From Marsupella aquatica (lineage: Eukaryota; Marchantiophyta), in contig OZ316894.1 of assembly GCA_973895155.1 (NCBI GenBank), positions 124,001 to 188,000 of the forward strand: 64,000 nucleotides of DNA, in the 5' to 3' direction. The notes below the pieces were generated by a model. It worked only from the letters and a program-made list of their open reading frames with translations, did not search any database and was not told the DNA's origin. Below are positions 1-11,287 of this stretch, piece by piece (the stretch's first letter is position 1; every line of letters begins with the position of its first letter). Position numbers and translations under genes: made by a program.

Positions 1-972
1 TTGTGGTCCTTCCGTGTCAGCTGCTACTGTAGAAGAAACGCCAACTGACTTTGTTGTTGAGATGTTTGACCCAAGTACGGAAAGGCACTTGAGAAAATAG
101 TCACTTGGAATTGTCGACGAGCATGGCTACAACAAATCTTCAAATGAAAAACTGAAACTGCACAAGAGGAAACCTATTACGAGTAAACTGTTATCAGTTG
201 TCTTCGACACATCATGGGCATGGTCTGGATAGTCCTCCTGGGCTAGAAAGCACTTGTAGGACTGACAAACCGGTCTACAAAGTTGTACGCACACTAATGT
301 AGTGTGTAACCAAGATGTAGATATTTCTAAAGGAAAATGTGGCCCAAATGCCAATCCCCTGACTTCTAGAGGTACGTCAGGGAGATCTTATTTTGGTTGT
401 TATGGCTAGCCGTATATTATTCCTTTTGTGATGTGAATTTTTACATTCCTGTAATCTGCCTATTCAGCTTGTCTTTCTTTAGTCTTGGTGTATTTTACGA
501 TGGATGTAATTGTTTCTCCCAAAGAGTTCTCCTTCAGATATCTTGTATGTCTGAAATCTTTTACTTCCATGCCGGCTTTGTAAACTCTTCACCCCCCCGT
601 GGGTCTTGTCATTTCGGAATTTGGGGGCTTCCATACGCTTGAATATTCAGCTCTTAGTGCCGATGGTTTTCTCTTGACCATCAGCATTCGGCCAAAGGGT
701 GTCTTTGCAGTCACAGTAGATACGTGTACAGACTTGAATCGGAGTCAATGCATTTTGGTGCTTGACTATTTAAACATTGTTGATATAGAAAAAGAGAGGA
801 GGTTTGCCACTTGTTACAAGAATCACCACACTTGATGATCAAATGAATGATGCAATGCAAGATGGCAGGATTGCTGGGGATCCTAATATGATCCTGCACT
901 GAGTTTGTGTGACATGAATAGTTCAATGTGGCAATGAAATTGTGATTGTATTCTCATATTGGAATGTTGCAG
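1..972. other. Left edge: non-coding part of the CACTA element
   Basis: No gene can be supported here. The stretch is AT-leaning, has frequent stops in all frames, and ends in a good splice acceptor (tgttgcag at about 965-972) just before coding-looking sequence. Because the gypsy element at 1344-15141 has a clean 5-bp target duplication, this sequence was originally contiguous with 15142 onward, so I assign it to the same CACTA-like element as intron or flanking sequence. The element's left terminus is not visible and probably lies outside the window. Confidence 0.4.
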
Positions 973-1258
973 AACCACAGTCAGAATTTTCAAAGAAACG
1001 AAAGGAGTACGCAACAAGGGTGACCAACACTATCTCTGGGCCTGTGTGTCGGAGTGACAGGTTGAGCAAGAAGGTCGTACCTACAATGGCAGAATGTGGA
1101 GATGAGATGGATCCTGCACAGGTGGGTATTTAGGGTTTAGGGTTTAGGGTTTAGACACTAGACAAGAAGATGAAGATGATGAGTATTATCCAGAGGAAAT
1201 GGATGAGGATGGGGGTTATAAAGATGAATACATTGCAGAGCAGCCCAAAAAGAAACAG
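973..1258 (+). pseudogene. Exon-like pieces of the CACTA accessory gene
   Basis: Two coding-looking blocks are seen: 973-1121, basic and serine/threonine-rich, and 1155-1258, very acidic (DEDDEYYPEEMDED) and ending in a lysine patch before a consensus donor (cag|gtaaat). Between them is a 26-bp run of TTTAGGG repeats, far too short for a plant intron, so the reading frame is probably broken there. Neither block matches a domain I know. The position upstream of the spliced gene at 15247-18279, once the inserted gypsy element is removed, suggests these are 5' exons of the same transposon gene. Confidence 0.4.
1129..1154 (+). repeat. Interstitial telomeric repeat (TTTAGGG x3.7)
   Basis: Three full TTTAGGG units and a partial one sit between two coding-looking blocks of the CACTA gene. 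TTTAGGG is the standard plant telomere unit. The array is short and embedded in unique sequence on both sides, so it is not a chromosome end. It looks like a repair patch added at a break. Confidence 0.9.
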
Positions 1259-1338
1259 GTAAATAGTTTTCCCGACAAGGTACTGAGTTAAACTCTATTC
1301 TTTAGAGGTTCATGACTCCTTTACACATATGTACAATG

Positions 1339-1343
1339 CTTAG
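1339..1343. repeat. Target-site duplication CTTAG, left copy
   Basis: CTTAG directly precedes the left LTR. An identical CTTAG at 15142-15146 directly follows the right LTR. A 5-bp duplication is the normal footprint of Ty3/gypsy integration, and it fixes the element's boundaries to the base. Confidence 0.93.
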
Positions 1344-4300
1344 TGTCGCGTCCCTAACCTGGGCCTTAAATCCAGTTTAGTGCCATGGCGCGACCTCGAC
1401 CACCAGTAGGGGTGAGGGTTCGGGCAAGGAGGTGTGTAGTGACCCCGATTAGCCCTCAGTCGGTCTAAGTCGGTATACTTACTGGTATAATACTTAAGCA
1501 ATTTGTACTAGTCATAGGTATCTTTTCTTTTCCACCGCTGGAATCTTCCCTCAGTTAGTGACTCGGACTAACTCCCGGCTTGGGGCTTTTCAAGCCATCG
1601 ACGCGACAGGACCTTGTGACATACAATGGGTGGCAATCCCTACCATTAGTCCGCACCCAGTACGTCCCTTAAAATGGCGCCTTTGCCCAGACAAAGCATA
1701 CACACAACACCAGTTGCTTGCGGAAACATTAGAGGGAAAAGACTATATTTACTCAGCGAAGCATCAGTTTACATGGTTGACTCGACTTCAAAGGGGGTCA
1801 GCAGGCCCAACGGTAGTCGATGCCCAGTCTCTACGAGGCCCCGCCTCGCACTTGCCCAGCAAGCTCGACTCTGGCTCTCACTCCTTGGTGCGCTCTGACC
1901 CTGCTCAGGCCGGGACTCCCCGTGCCTCACCTTTCTTCTCTTGAGATAACTAAGTCTTCTCCCCCCTCCATAGCGGAAGGGGAAGCCTAAATACTACAGT
2001 TGCGGAAGAGAACCGGAGGATACTACCTTCCGGGATACTACCTACTGACTAACTACCTTCTGACTAACTGGCTGTGCCGCACTAACTAGTTGACCGTCGA
2101 CGACAAGGGTGCCGACCGGGATGGCAGCGGCCAAGCCTACTGACAAAAATCCAGTCCGTTGATGGACTCCATCCTACGTTGGCTGATCCTAACTGATCCG
2201 GCCCTAATTCTTCCTACTGCCGCTAATCGGCGCCTAATGACAGCCATTTTGTCGTTACACCTAACCAAAAGATGCTGCTGACTTAACTGCCTCGCGCGGC
2301 GCCTGCTTTCACCCTTCGCTAACCACCCCTTACGTGTGTGCTGTGGTTGGACCAGGGCTGGTCCCCCTGTCGGGGTGAGACCTCAAGCCGCCTTGATCAG
2401 AGGTGGGCCCAGGTTTTCCCCGCTGGAGGACGAGCAGGGTAACGCGGTCCTCCAAGGCCTTGTTGTCCTGCACCGCCTCCTCCGCCTTGTTTGCAGCTTC
2501 ATCGGCCTCGGTCTGGAGCCGCGTTACCTCCAGGTTGAGCTGGTTAATGGAGTCGCGATGGATCTGGTCCTGCGCCAGCAATTTATCCCGTTCGGCGGAG
2601 AGACTAGCCACCTGCTGCGCTGCCTGCAGGAATTGTTTGTTGAGATCAGTCAGGCTGGTAATCCGAGCCGAAGATTCTGAGCGTAATTGAAGCACGGTGT
2701 CGTCCAGCTTCTTGAGATCTGCTTGCGCTCCACTTAACTCCTCGGTTAGTCCGTCCCTCTGTTCGACGGTGCGGACTAACTCCTCGCGGCGGTTAGTGGC
2801 CTCCTCCTCGAGGTGCTCTACCAGCATCTGGAGGCGCCCGATCTCATTCCCCTTCGCCATGAGTTCTTCTTCCAAGCGGCTTACGATCCGTGGTTGGTGC
2901 TCTAACATGAAGAAGGCTGGTTGAAAGTACGTCGAGACTTGTTGTCCGATGTACGTCGCCAGCTCCCCAGACATAGTCTGGCTAAACTTCTGGACCAGGT
3001 CGTAGGCCATGGTCCCCGGGGCTACTTGGTAGTCCTCCATCCTCTCGGGTACCGGTGGTTCCTCGGGCGGGGCAACGAGCTCCTCCGTAGTCAGCGCTGG
3101 GGAGGGGAAGGTTTCTTCAGGTGGTGGAGGGATTGGGGGTGGTTGGACTGCAGGTAGCGGAGGCTCGACGGAAGGGGGCGGCGGAATTTCCACAGGAGGA
3201 GGTGGCGGAGTATTAGTCGGGGCTTCCGGCTCGGGGTTTGCCCGAGGGACGGTAGTCCGCGTGCTCGGGGTTGCCTCCTCTGGGGCGGGGGTGACATTAG
3301 TCGGGGCTGAGGTGGCCATATTCTTTCCTCTGGCCTCCCGCGCGCCGTGCTTTGTACCAGGCGAGGATAATGGCGATATGACTTCCCAAGTAAGTCTTCC
3401 CCCCAATAGCCATACCACCCTGAGCCCGCTTCAACTCCCCCGAGAATCTTCGGTAGAAGAATTGGGCCCAGTTCCGCCGTTTGTACTGTTCCACCTGCAC
3501 AATCGTGTAGAGGGAAATCTCGGATCGTGGCTCAATCATGTGTAGGGTAGTCCGTATGAAGTTAAGCCGCTCCATGCAGCTTAAGTTGGTGCACAACCCC
3601 TGCTTGTATCCGTTGTCCGTCTTACCCTCGGGTTTGAAGTGCCGCGGTGTATACTCCTTATCCCGAATTCGGAGTTCAACCGGCACCGGCCCGGTTGGTA
3701 GGCAGAAGATTTGCGTTAACCGATGCTCCGTGAGTGATAAGGCCTGCCCCAAAACCTTGGTGGTCGATGCGTCAATGTCAAAATTGGAGATGAACTCACA
3801 AATCTCCTTTGGCCCGGCGGCGCACGGCCTCCATAGCAAGTGAGCGAACTGCTCCAACTGATGCTCCTTGAGATAGTCCGCGTGTTTGAGTTTCTTGATC
3901 GCGATCCAGACTACTTCGGGGACGCGGATTACCTATAATAAGTTGGACTTTGGGTTATCCGGGGGCCGTCGGGTCTGGTTGGCCGGGGGGTTTGCCGGGG
4001 CAGGTGCAGGCGCGGCGTTGGTTTGCGTTGTTGATTTGGGGGCCGTCGTCGTCCTTGGCCGCTTACAAGAACGTTGTTCGAGTTGCGGACTAACTCGCTC
4101 GGAACCCGAAGAACAATCTGTGTTGATCACTGGACGGACTTGGGACTGGTTCGGCGGTACGCCGGTGGTCATCGGCTGAGGCACTGATGGTATCAGGGTA
4201 GCCATATCCCAGTTGAAGGAGTTGGAGCTTTCCCCGAGGAACGTAAGATTACGCGCCGCTTCCTGTTGTCTGCTGATGTCTTCTTGGCACTTTTCGGCTG

Positions 4301-5183
4301 CGATCTGCTGGTCTAGGTACCCCGGAATCTTGTCGAACTCCGCTTGAGTAAGCCGTTGGTTGCCCTTCAGCTTAAAGAACTTCGTTGGGACTTCAAGAAT
4401 CGCCTCTGCTACCGATCTAAGCCCTTCCTCGCTGAGATATAGTTCGGTGATGTAGTCTCGCAGCTCGTTGTAGCTGGAATCCCTGGTGATGGCTGTCTTT
4501 CGCAATTAACCAGCGCTACCTTGGTCACCAGCTTTGCGGCTTTCTCGGGACAAGAGTACCAGTAAGTCTCAGAGAACTTAGCACCTACTTCGCCAAACAA
4601 GGTCCAAAATCCCAAGGCCGTAAGGGTCATACTAACCTCGTATTCCAGTTCATTGAGTCCACGTTCCCACCCGGCTGGTCCCTTTTCTCGTGGAGGCCTC
4701 GCTCGTCCTGACTAAATCTCGCCACATTCCGCTCTTCTTCCTCAATAATCTCCTTGTAAAGGTCGACTTGATTCGATCAGAAAGGCGAGTGGATGGCAAC
4801 GTCCGCAAATTCCAAAAAGGTAGACATGAGCAAATGGCCCGCAGCGCCATCGGCTCCTCTCTTATGGAGGTGCCAGGATGAGCCCGTGCGTGAGAAGGCC
4901 AGGCCGTTTTGGTCATTGATAATGAGCTGAAGTTGGCGCCTCGGTCCAAGCGTGATTCTTCTAACTGATTTTTACTCCGCTGCCGCCACCGTACCTCGGT
5001 CGCGCGTAATAATCCTCTTCCTGAACTCGTAATCATTCAGTCATCTTAACCTACTCCTAATCTATTCATAATGGCAACAGACGGCTATACGTGCTATTCT
5101 ACGCTATGGCTACAGTCCTAATGCCCGTATAAGACCTAATCTACGACCTGGGTTTGGTTAAGTGACACGTTACCCGTATCACA
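1344..5183 (-). repeat. Gypsy-1 3' LTR
   Basis: Matches 11288-15141 over its full length with scattered substitutions and small indels; for example, about 18 bp present near 14480-14500 are missing here near 4530. It starts TGTGATACGGG (minus strand, at 5183) and ends GCGACA (at 1344). At about 3.84 kb it is much longer than a typical gypsy LTR because it contains a protein-coding region. The last codons of pol run into it at 5136-5183. Confidence 0.95.
2330..4630 (-). pseudogene. LTR-encoded plant-mobile-like / coiled-coil protein (3' LTR copy)
   Basis: Coding sequence inside the LTR, on the same strand as gag-pol. In order it has an alpha-helical N-terminal part; a basic Ala/Pro/Thr linker; a globular domain with LSLTEHRLTQIFCLPTGPV and a downstream LHMIEPRSEISL; a long Pro/Glu-rich stretch; and a coiled coil of about 180 residues. 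The globular part resembles the aminotransferase-like plant mobile domain of transposon proteins, but this is from memory. This copy has a stop around 3933 and frameshifts near 4500 and between 3297 and 3420. Relatives are encoded in the LTRs at 55605-58642, 58643-61823 and 61824-64000, so the protein belongs to the retrotransposon lineage and is not a captured host fragment. Function unknown; a Gag-like or packaging role is possible. Confidence 0.75.
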
Positions 5184-6635
5184 TAGCTCCCCACTCAAGT
5201 GTGAAGCGTCCTCGCGAACATCATCACGCTCGTTGTCCTGGTGGAAGTACCTCTTCACACGATCATAACTAACTCGATTGGGAAAGGGGTCGCCGGCGTA
5301 CGTTGATAGCTGTAAGGATCCGTTCGGGTACATTTGCTGGACAACGAAAGGTCCTAGCCAGCGTGTGTGTAACATTCTTGGAAAGTACATGTACCTACTA
5401 TCGTACAGAAGGACAAGATCTCCCGTAGTGATGTCCACCTGGCGCAGTCCCTTGTCGTACTATTTCTTCGTTGCTTCTTGCTTGGCAGTTGCGCGTCGCG
5501 ATGCCCACAATCTCTGTTCTTCTAGACTGTCGATCTTATATGCTCGATCGGACGAACTAGCGGCCTCCGGTAGTCTGTGGCGGATGCGTACCCGCGGGGT
5601 CTCGATCTCGAACTCGACGGGTACTAGCGCATGTTGTCCGAATACCAAGAAATACGGACTATGGTTTGTAGTAGTCTTAAATGCCAAGTTGTACGAATAG
5701 ACCGCCGCGAAAAGCTTGTCGTCCCAGTCTGTTTTGTGGGCTGCCACCATTTTGTTGAGGATTTTCCCTACAATGCCATTAGCCCGCTCTGCTAGTCCAT
5801 TACATTTGGGATGATAAGGAGTAGTCTTCCTGTGCTTGACGAGGTAACGGTCAATCAGTTTTTCCACCGTTTCGTTCAAAAAATGAGTCCCGTGGTCGCT
5901 GACTAATTCCAAGGGAGGTCCAAAATGGGTGAAGATCTGTTCGTATAGGAACCTGGCGGTGGTGGCCGCGTCATCCTTGACTGTTGCCCGGGCCTCGACC
6001 CATTTAGTCGAGTAGTCGATAGCAAGAAGGATGTACCGGCAACGCCGTCCTTGGGTTACAGGAGTGAATGGTTCGATATAATCGATGCCCCATTTCTCAA
6101 ACGGGGCAAGGGGAAAGATCGGGGTAAGAGGATGATTACCCGACCTACGAGGTTTGCCTGCGCGCTGACACAAGTCGCAACCTCGGATAAAATGGGCTAC
6201 GTCGTGATGAAGCGTAGGCCACCAATAACCTGCGTCCAAGATTTTGTGAGCCGTGGTGACCGGGGCGAAGTGTCCTCCTGCCTCCTCCTCGTGCATAGCT
6301 CGCATGACAATGATCGTCTCGTTATAATCTAGGCATCTGCGGATCTTCCCATCGACGCCTTCCTTATGCAGATGTCCGCGTATCATCATGTATGGTGCGG
6401 CCTTGCGCAGAAAGACCGACGCGGCCTCTTGGTTTATGTTACTTGGAATGCGGGCCGTTAAGAGGAAGGTGATTAGGTCCCCGTACCACGTTGGTTGGTC
6501 CGTTTCTACGCGGAATAATTCTTCATCAGGGAATGCATCATCGACAGGTGCGTCGTCCGATTCCCCTTCAATCCTTGAGAAGAAGTCCGCATTTACGTGA
6601 GCTTTCCCTGGTCGCACCCTGACTTCGTAGTCAAA
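5136..6635 (-). pseudogene. Gypsy-1 integrase
   Basis: Inserts retrotransposon cDNA into the genome. The zinc-binding HHCC region is visible (HFAPVTTAHK, then CDLCQ), followed by the catalytic DDE core: D in WGIDYIEPF, D in LVSDHGTHF and E in LAERANGIVGK. The C-terminal part has the GDLVLLYDSRYM and HTRWLGPF motifs typical of the plant gypsy integrase tail; I see no chromodomain. An in-frame stop at 5460-5462 separates the tail, and the frame then runs into the 3' LTR, ending at 5136. The N-terminal side is cut from RNase H by a telomeric array at 6636-6674, so this copy cannot make a full polyprotein. Confidence 0.93.
5184..5194 (-). other. Gypsy-1 polypurine tract
   Basis: On the minus strand the sequence GTGGGGAGCTA directly abuts the TGTGATACGGG start of the 3' LTR. 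The second gypsy element has an equivalent purine tract (AGGGGAGCTA) next to its LTR at 19831. Priming of plus-strand DNA synthesis is the known role of such a tract. Confidence 0.8.
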
Positions 6636-6674
6636 TTAGGGTTTAGGGTTTAGGGTTTAGGGTTTAGGGTTTAG
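6636..6674 (+). repeat. Interstitial telomeric repeat (TTTAGGG x5.5) inside pol
   Basis: A 39-bp TTTAGGG array lies exactly between the end of RNase H (RIARWVVLL on the minus strand) and FDYEVRVRPGKAH, sequences that are almost adjacent in related elements. Little or nothing of pol has been lost. The length is a multiple of three, but the array introduces TAA stops. It is absent from the second and third gypsy copies where comparable sequence can be seen. Confidence 0.92.
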
Positions 6675-8790
6675 CAGCACGACCCAACGGGCTATTCTCC
6701 CCGTCAAGTCTGCTTTGTTTACCATGTACTTCAGGCTGTCATGGTCAGTATGGAATACTACCTTATATCCCAATAGATAATGGCAAAAATTTTTACACGA
6801 GTAGATAATTCCCAAGGCCTCGCGATCGATGGGCGAATAGTTTTTCTCTGCGGCAAACAGTTGTCGGCTCGCAAAGTAAATGGGGTGGTCACGTTTTTTC
6901 GTTGTCCAGTTGGCTTAGGACTGAGCCGATGCAAAACCCAGACACGTCAACATACACATGGAACTCCTTGTTCCAATCGGGGGTAGTCAAAATCGGAGCC
7001 ATAGTTAGCTGTTTTTTTAGTTCGTCAAAGGCTGATTTTCGACGGGGAGTCATTTCTATGACCGCGTCTTGCTTCATCATTTCTGTGAGGGGTAGGGCTA
7101 TCTTAGCAAAATCCTGAATGAATCGTCGGTAGTACCCTACGCAGCCTAAGAAGGATCGCACCGCCTTCTGGTCCGTTGGGTAAGGGACATTCATCCACGT
7201 GGCCACCTTCTCTTGGTCCACCTCGATCCCCCGTTTGGATACCCGGTGTCCTAGTAGCACTCCTTCCGTCACCCCGAAGAAGCATTTGCCTGGGTGTAAT
7301 TTCAACCCTACTTCTCGGCACCGCTCCAAAGTCCGCCTCAGGTGTTCTGGGTGTTGGGCAATTGTTCCGAAGATGGCAAAATCGTCTATGAACACCTCCA
7401 AAAATTCTCGTAAGAAGTCATGAAAAATATTCATAATGATTCGCTGGAACATAGTCGGGGCATTGCATAAGCCAAAGGGCATCCGCCTGAATGCGTAGGT
7501 TCCCCACTCCGTTATGAACGTGGTTTTGAGCTGGTCCGATAGTCTGATCCAAATTTGATTATAACCCGAATATCCATCTAGGAACGTGTACACCTCATTT
7601 CGGGCTACCATGTCAAGGACCATATCCGTGTAAGGAAGCGGGTAATGGTCTTTCCGAGTAGCGTCGTTGAGCTTCCGATAGTCTTGGCATATTTGAATTT
7701 TGGGTTTACCATCAGGCCCTACCTTCTTAGGAACCACCACAATGGGGGACACCCATTTGCTAGATAAGACGGGGTAGATTATGTTCGCCACGATCAGTTG
7801 ATCTAACTCCTCCTTTACCAAGATGGAATGTCTTGGGTTTAGTCTTTGTTGTCTCTCTCGGACGGCATGAGCACCCAAGTTTAGATCAATGACGTGTTCG
7901 CCGTAGGCCGGTGAAATCCCGGTTAAGTCTCGATGACTCCATGCGAAGACGTCCTCATATTCCGATAGGAGTTCTTGGATGGCCTTTTCCTCTGGCGCTC
8001 GTAGGCCATAACCGACGTTGAATGTTCTCTCCCTCTTTGTGGTGTATTTGCTATAGTGCTCCTTGCGGATTACATCCACATGGTCTTTGGTGGCCCGATC
8101 AAGATGAGCCTCCAATTCCTCTAGTCTGGTGCCATCGTAGGCCACAGGTTTCCAGACTGTCGGCTGCTCCTTTGGGAGCTCCTTGGATTCCTCTATTACA
8201 GACGGAACGTCGGGGCTCCATGTAACTTTCTTTTTTGCGGGAGGAGTGGCGGTCTGAGTAGCGTTTTCCTCGGGTATACCTGGCAAGGTAAGCCGGCCAA
8301 ATGCCTTCGTAGGGCTCACTATTCCGGGGAATTCTTCGCCCGTTGCCGCATCATCTCTTACTGGCCTCCCTGGTGTTTCGATTTGGGCCGCCGGTCTGGG
8401 CTGGTTCAGAATATGGGCTTCTCGGACTGCACTTACCCCAAAGACTTCCTCTTCATCCAGCCGAGAGATTAACTCCACCATATTTACCTCTTCTTCTGAG
8501 ATTTCCTCCTCCGAGTCATATTCTTCGGGTCCCTGGGGCGTTTCACCCTGATAGTCTTCTTCCTTCCATGACACCGTCGTAGTCGGGTTACAGAATTGTA
8601 ATTCCTTCCTTCCCCAGTCGGTAACGACTCGGGCATCGTATAGCAGGGTCTGCCCAGCAGTACTGGATAAGAAGAGGGTCGGACTGGTCGCATCACCAGG
8701 TAATTTAGAAAAAACTCGAGGCCTCCAATCCACGTGGATATCTTGGTTAACGTCCCCAGTGGCATGATCCTGGCGCCGTTTGCTAACCAA
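6675..8790 (-). pseudogene. Gypsy-1 reverse transcriptase and RNase H
   Basis: Copies element RNA into DNA. RT motifs are clear on the minus strand: the CQDYRKLND block, FLDGYSGYNQIWI, FRRMPFGLCNAPTMFQR and the catalytic FIDDFAIFG (Y/F-x-DD). RNase H begins at FHVYVDVSGFCIGSVL. A one-base gain in an A run near 6895 shifts the frame; RNase H continues to 6675 in another frame (HDSLKYMVNKADLTGRIARW), followed by the telomeric array. A one-base loss near 8643 separates RT from protease. The remaining 633-codon stretch is open, so decay is limited. Confidence 0.95.
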
Positions 8791-9620
8791 ATGACGCGCG
8801 TCGTGGGTTGATAAGACGTATATCCCAACCTTACGGAAGTGTCCTCCATCATGATGTTTACACCGGACCCGCCGTCTACCGGTACAAACCGAACAGTACA
8901 GCCCGCTATCTCGATAGAGACTTCCGGCGCTCCTAAGTCCTGGTAAATCATCATACAGTCGGCTAAGGTGCTTACCCGAGGTAGCCGTCGCCTCCTCTTC
9001 CCTATCAGCATCTCCTTGAGTTGTTGCCGATACTTCGGGTTATCCTGCAATAGTTGTCCGACGGTGGCCGTGGCTGCACAATTCTGAACATCCTTTTTGA
9101 TGTCGTATTGGTTAGACGGTGGGGTCGCAGATTTTAAAGCTTCTGCTCCCTTGACTTCAGCTTGCAAGGCAGTCTCAGCTTCCTCGGCTTCTTCGGCTGC
9201 CTTAGCATCGGCAATATCCTTCTTAATGGCTTTTTCGTGCTCTTGGGCCTCGTAGGCTTCCAATTGCTTTTTGACCAGTTCCTCTACTCGCGGGTAGAAT
9301 AACTTCGGGTTATCCCGCTGGTAGTCTTCCTGCTCGTCTGGTTCCATCGGACTATTCTTATCCGCGACCGCCTCTTTCTGCTTGGCATCCTTCCAAGCTT
9401 GTTCTTTGTACTTGTCCTTCTTGCGGGATGACCGGGTAGAAACGCGGTAGCACTCGTCGTCCACATGCGTTCCTGTTTGCTCGACTGCTTCTATGAGGTC
9501 GATCCACTCGGTGGAGTCGTCCTGCCATTCCATTGTTACCATTTGTACTACTGCATCCGTAATTGGTGGGGCCGCAGGTTGAGCAGCTCTGACGGCGCCG
9601 GTCTTCGCGGCTAGCACCAA
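8484..9620 (-). pseudogene. Gypsy-1 aspartic protease region
   Basis: Processes the Gag-Pol polyprotein. The active site reads FVPVDGGSGVNIM, the D-G-G-S-G variant of the retropepsin motif seen in some plant gypsy elements, with the flap region and the hydrophobic SSYPVLLGRP motif downstream. A charged coiled-coil-like segment rich in Glu, Lys and Ala precedes it. The frame is continuous with Gag upstream, apart from a stop at 9660-9662, and it passes out of frame into RT near 8643. The shared Gag-protease frame suggests a single Gag-Pro-Pol precursor. Confidence 0.88.
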
Positions 9621-9659
9621 GGGGCAGTTTGACGTGGAATGTGCTTCGGTTCGACAGAC

Positions 9660-11204
9660 CTAGCACAATGGAAGCGCTCTCCCATCCCCTTGCTTCCTTT
9701 GCTCTATGCACTCTCGGGCAAAGTGACCAGGTTTCTCGCAATTATAGCAAACCGGGGTCCGCCAAACTCCGGGTTTAGGTGGGATACTTGGATTGCTGAC
9801 CATCTGGGGGCCACGCCCATTCACCGGATACGGATAAGGGGTATGGAACCCTGGATTGTGGCTGCTTAGGGTGCGAGGTCCCGTCATACTCATCTGGAAC
9901 ACCGCCTCACCTGGATCCTCGAAGAAGTACTCCATCGTGCATCCCTCTGGCTCGGACTGTCCGGGCTCCAACTCTATCTGGTGCACACGAGTGTTCCATC
10001 TTGGACATTCTTGCACCACATGTCCCGACTGATAACACTTGGAGCACCAAGCATGCGCTCGGATTTCCGGTGGTTTCTTCTTGTCAGGAGGTTTTTCCGC
10101 CAAGTGCACCGATAGTGCCTTCAGCCGGTCTGTGATTTCGTTCAGCTTTTCTACCTCAACGGCCTTTGGGTCCGCGGTGATGACCTTGGCTCGCGGTTTA
10201 TGTTTACCCGTATCTGACCGTGATCCCTTCTTTCTTCGGTGGTTACGAGACTCTGACTCGGTCTCGCTGGAGGATGAGCCAGTTGACGTCGGGCTACTGG
10301 ACAGGGAATCACTAGACTCTGAATCAGAGTCTGACGAAGAGCTTGTCCGGCCCTCCTTCTTATGTCGTCATTTCTTCTTCCTTTTCTTCTTGTCGTACTC
10401 AGAGTCGGAGTCGCTGAAGGTATGATACCTCCTGCTCTTCTTATGCTTGGTCCTCCTATTAAGCTGAGAGGCGTAGTGCGATTCCCTGAAGGATTCGGCA
10501 CTATCAATTGCTTGTTGTAGAGTGGTGGTCTTCTTTTCTAGCACTGAGAACGCCATCCTCTGGGGTAGCGCGTTGACGAACCATTTCCTCAGCAGAGAGT
10601 CATCTGGCTTAGGCCGAATCTTGGCGGCAACCTTCTGGAATCGCTGCAGAAATTTGCAAAGTGAGTCATGCTTACCCATCTGCATTCGTCCAATTTTTGA
10701 CAGGGCCCGAGACTTGATCCCCACGGGCCTAAATTCTTGCAAGAACGCTGTCTGGAACTGGCCCCATGTGAAACCAAGGGGTTGTAAGTTATACCACGGG
10801 CGCGCTTCTCCTCGTAGCACGCCTGGAAGAATGGTTAGCTTAATGGCTTACTCGCCATTCGCCTTGGCCGTGGCCTCGAACTCAGCTATCCATTCGTCGG
10901 GGTCGTCCGCGGGTCGTCCCTTAAAGGGTCGATAGTGAAACCGGGATCGCTGCGACACGTTCTGAGCCGCAGGGGCCGCAACGCACCTGGTACCTGCGGG
11001 GCTGGTGGAACCGGTGGAGTTCCTCCCGCCGTTGGTGCTTGGGTTCCCATCACAACACGCAATCCTGCTTGGGAAGCCGAGCTCTCCGCTCCGCCGGATG
11101 CGGTATTCTCTTCCAAACTTGATGCTCCGTCCGGTTGTTGTAAATACGCAGAACGTGATCGGGTAAGGGGCATGCCCCTTCCTACACGTTGAGTACAAAA
11201 TCAA
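9660..11204 (-). pseudogene. Gypsy-1 Gag with CCHC zinc knuckles
   Basis: Capsid and nucleocapsid protein of the retrotransposon. The capsid-like part has the gypsy retrotransposon gag pattern (PADDPDEWIAEFEA, then ARPWYNLQ and LRKWFVNALPQRM). A Ser/Asp/Lys-rich hinge follows, then zinc knuckles CSKCYQSGHVVQEC and CYNCEKPGHFAREC; a third CCHC is split by the stop at 9660. The frame from 11204 to 9660 is continuous but has stops at 10848 and 10368. A likely start is the ATG at 11173 (MPLTRSRSAYLQQP), joined to the rest by a frameshift near 10985. Confidence 0.9.
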
Positions 11205-11252
11205 AGGTTACGAGCTCACTACACGGCTCCACTCGTAAGGCAAAATGAGTGC

Positions 11253-11272
11253 CCCCTCCATCTAGCGCCAAA
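11253..11272 (-). other. Gypsy-1 primer-binding-like site
   Basis: A TGGCGCTAGATGGAGGG-type sequence on the minus strand, about 17 bases inside the 5' LTR end (LTR end at 11288). TGGCGC at this position is common in plant gypsy elements, where the 3' end of a tRNA primes minus-strand synthesis. The exact tRNA was not determined. Confidence 0.6.
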
Positions 11273-11287
11273 AAACCGGTCGCCGTA

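Noticed and set aside
1156-1169. CACTAGACAAGAAG as the left CACTA terminus
   Set aside because: It matches the right terminus only in CACTAGA, lies within coding-looking sequence next to the telomeric patch, and no subterminal GTCAC cluster follows.
2336-3545. Plus-strand ORFs across the LTR (for example 2336-2680 and 2697-2924), with duplicates at 12280-12868
   Set aside because: They are antisense shadows of the LTR-encoded coiled-coil gene.
1129-6674. A chromosome end or telomere
   Set aside because: The TTTAGGG arrays are 26 and 39 bp only and are embedded in transposon genes on both sides.
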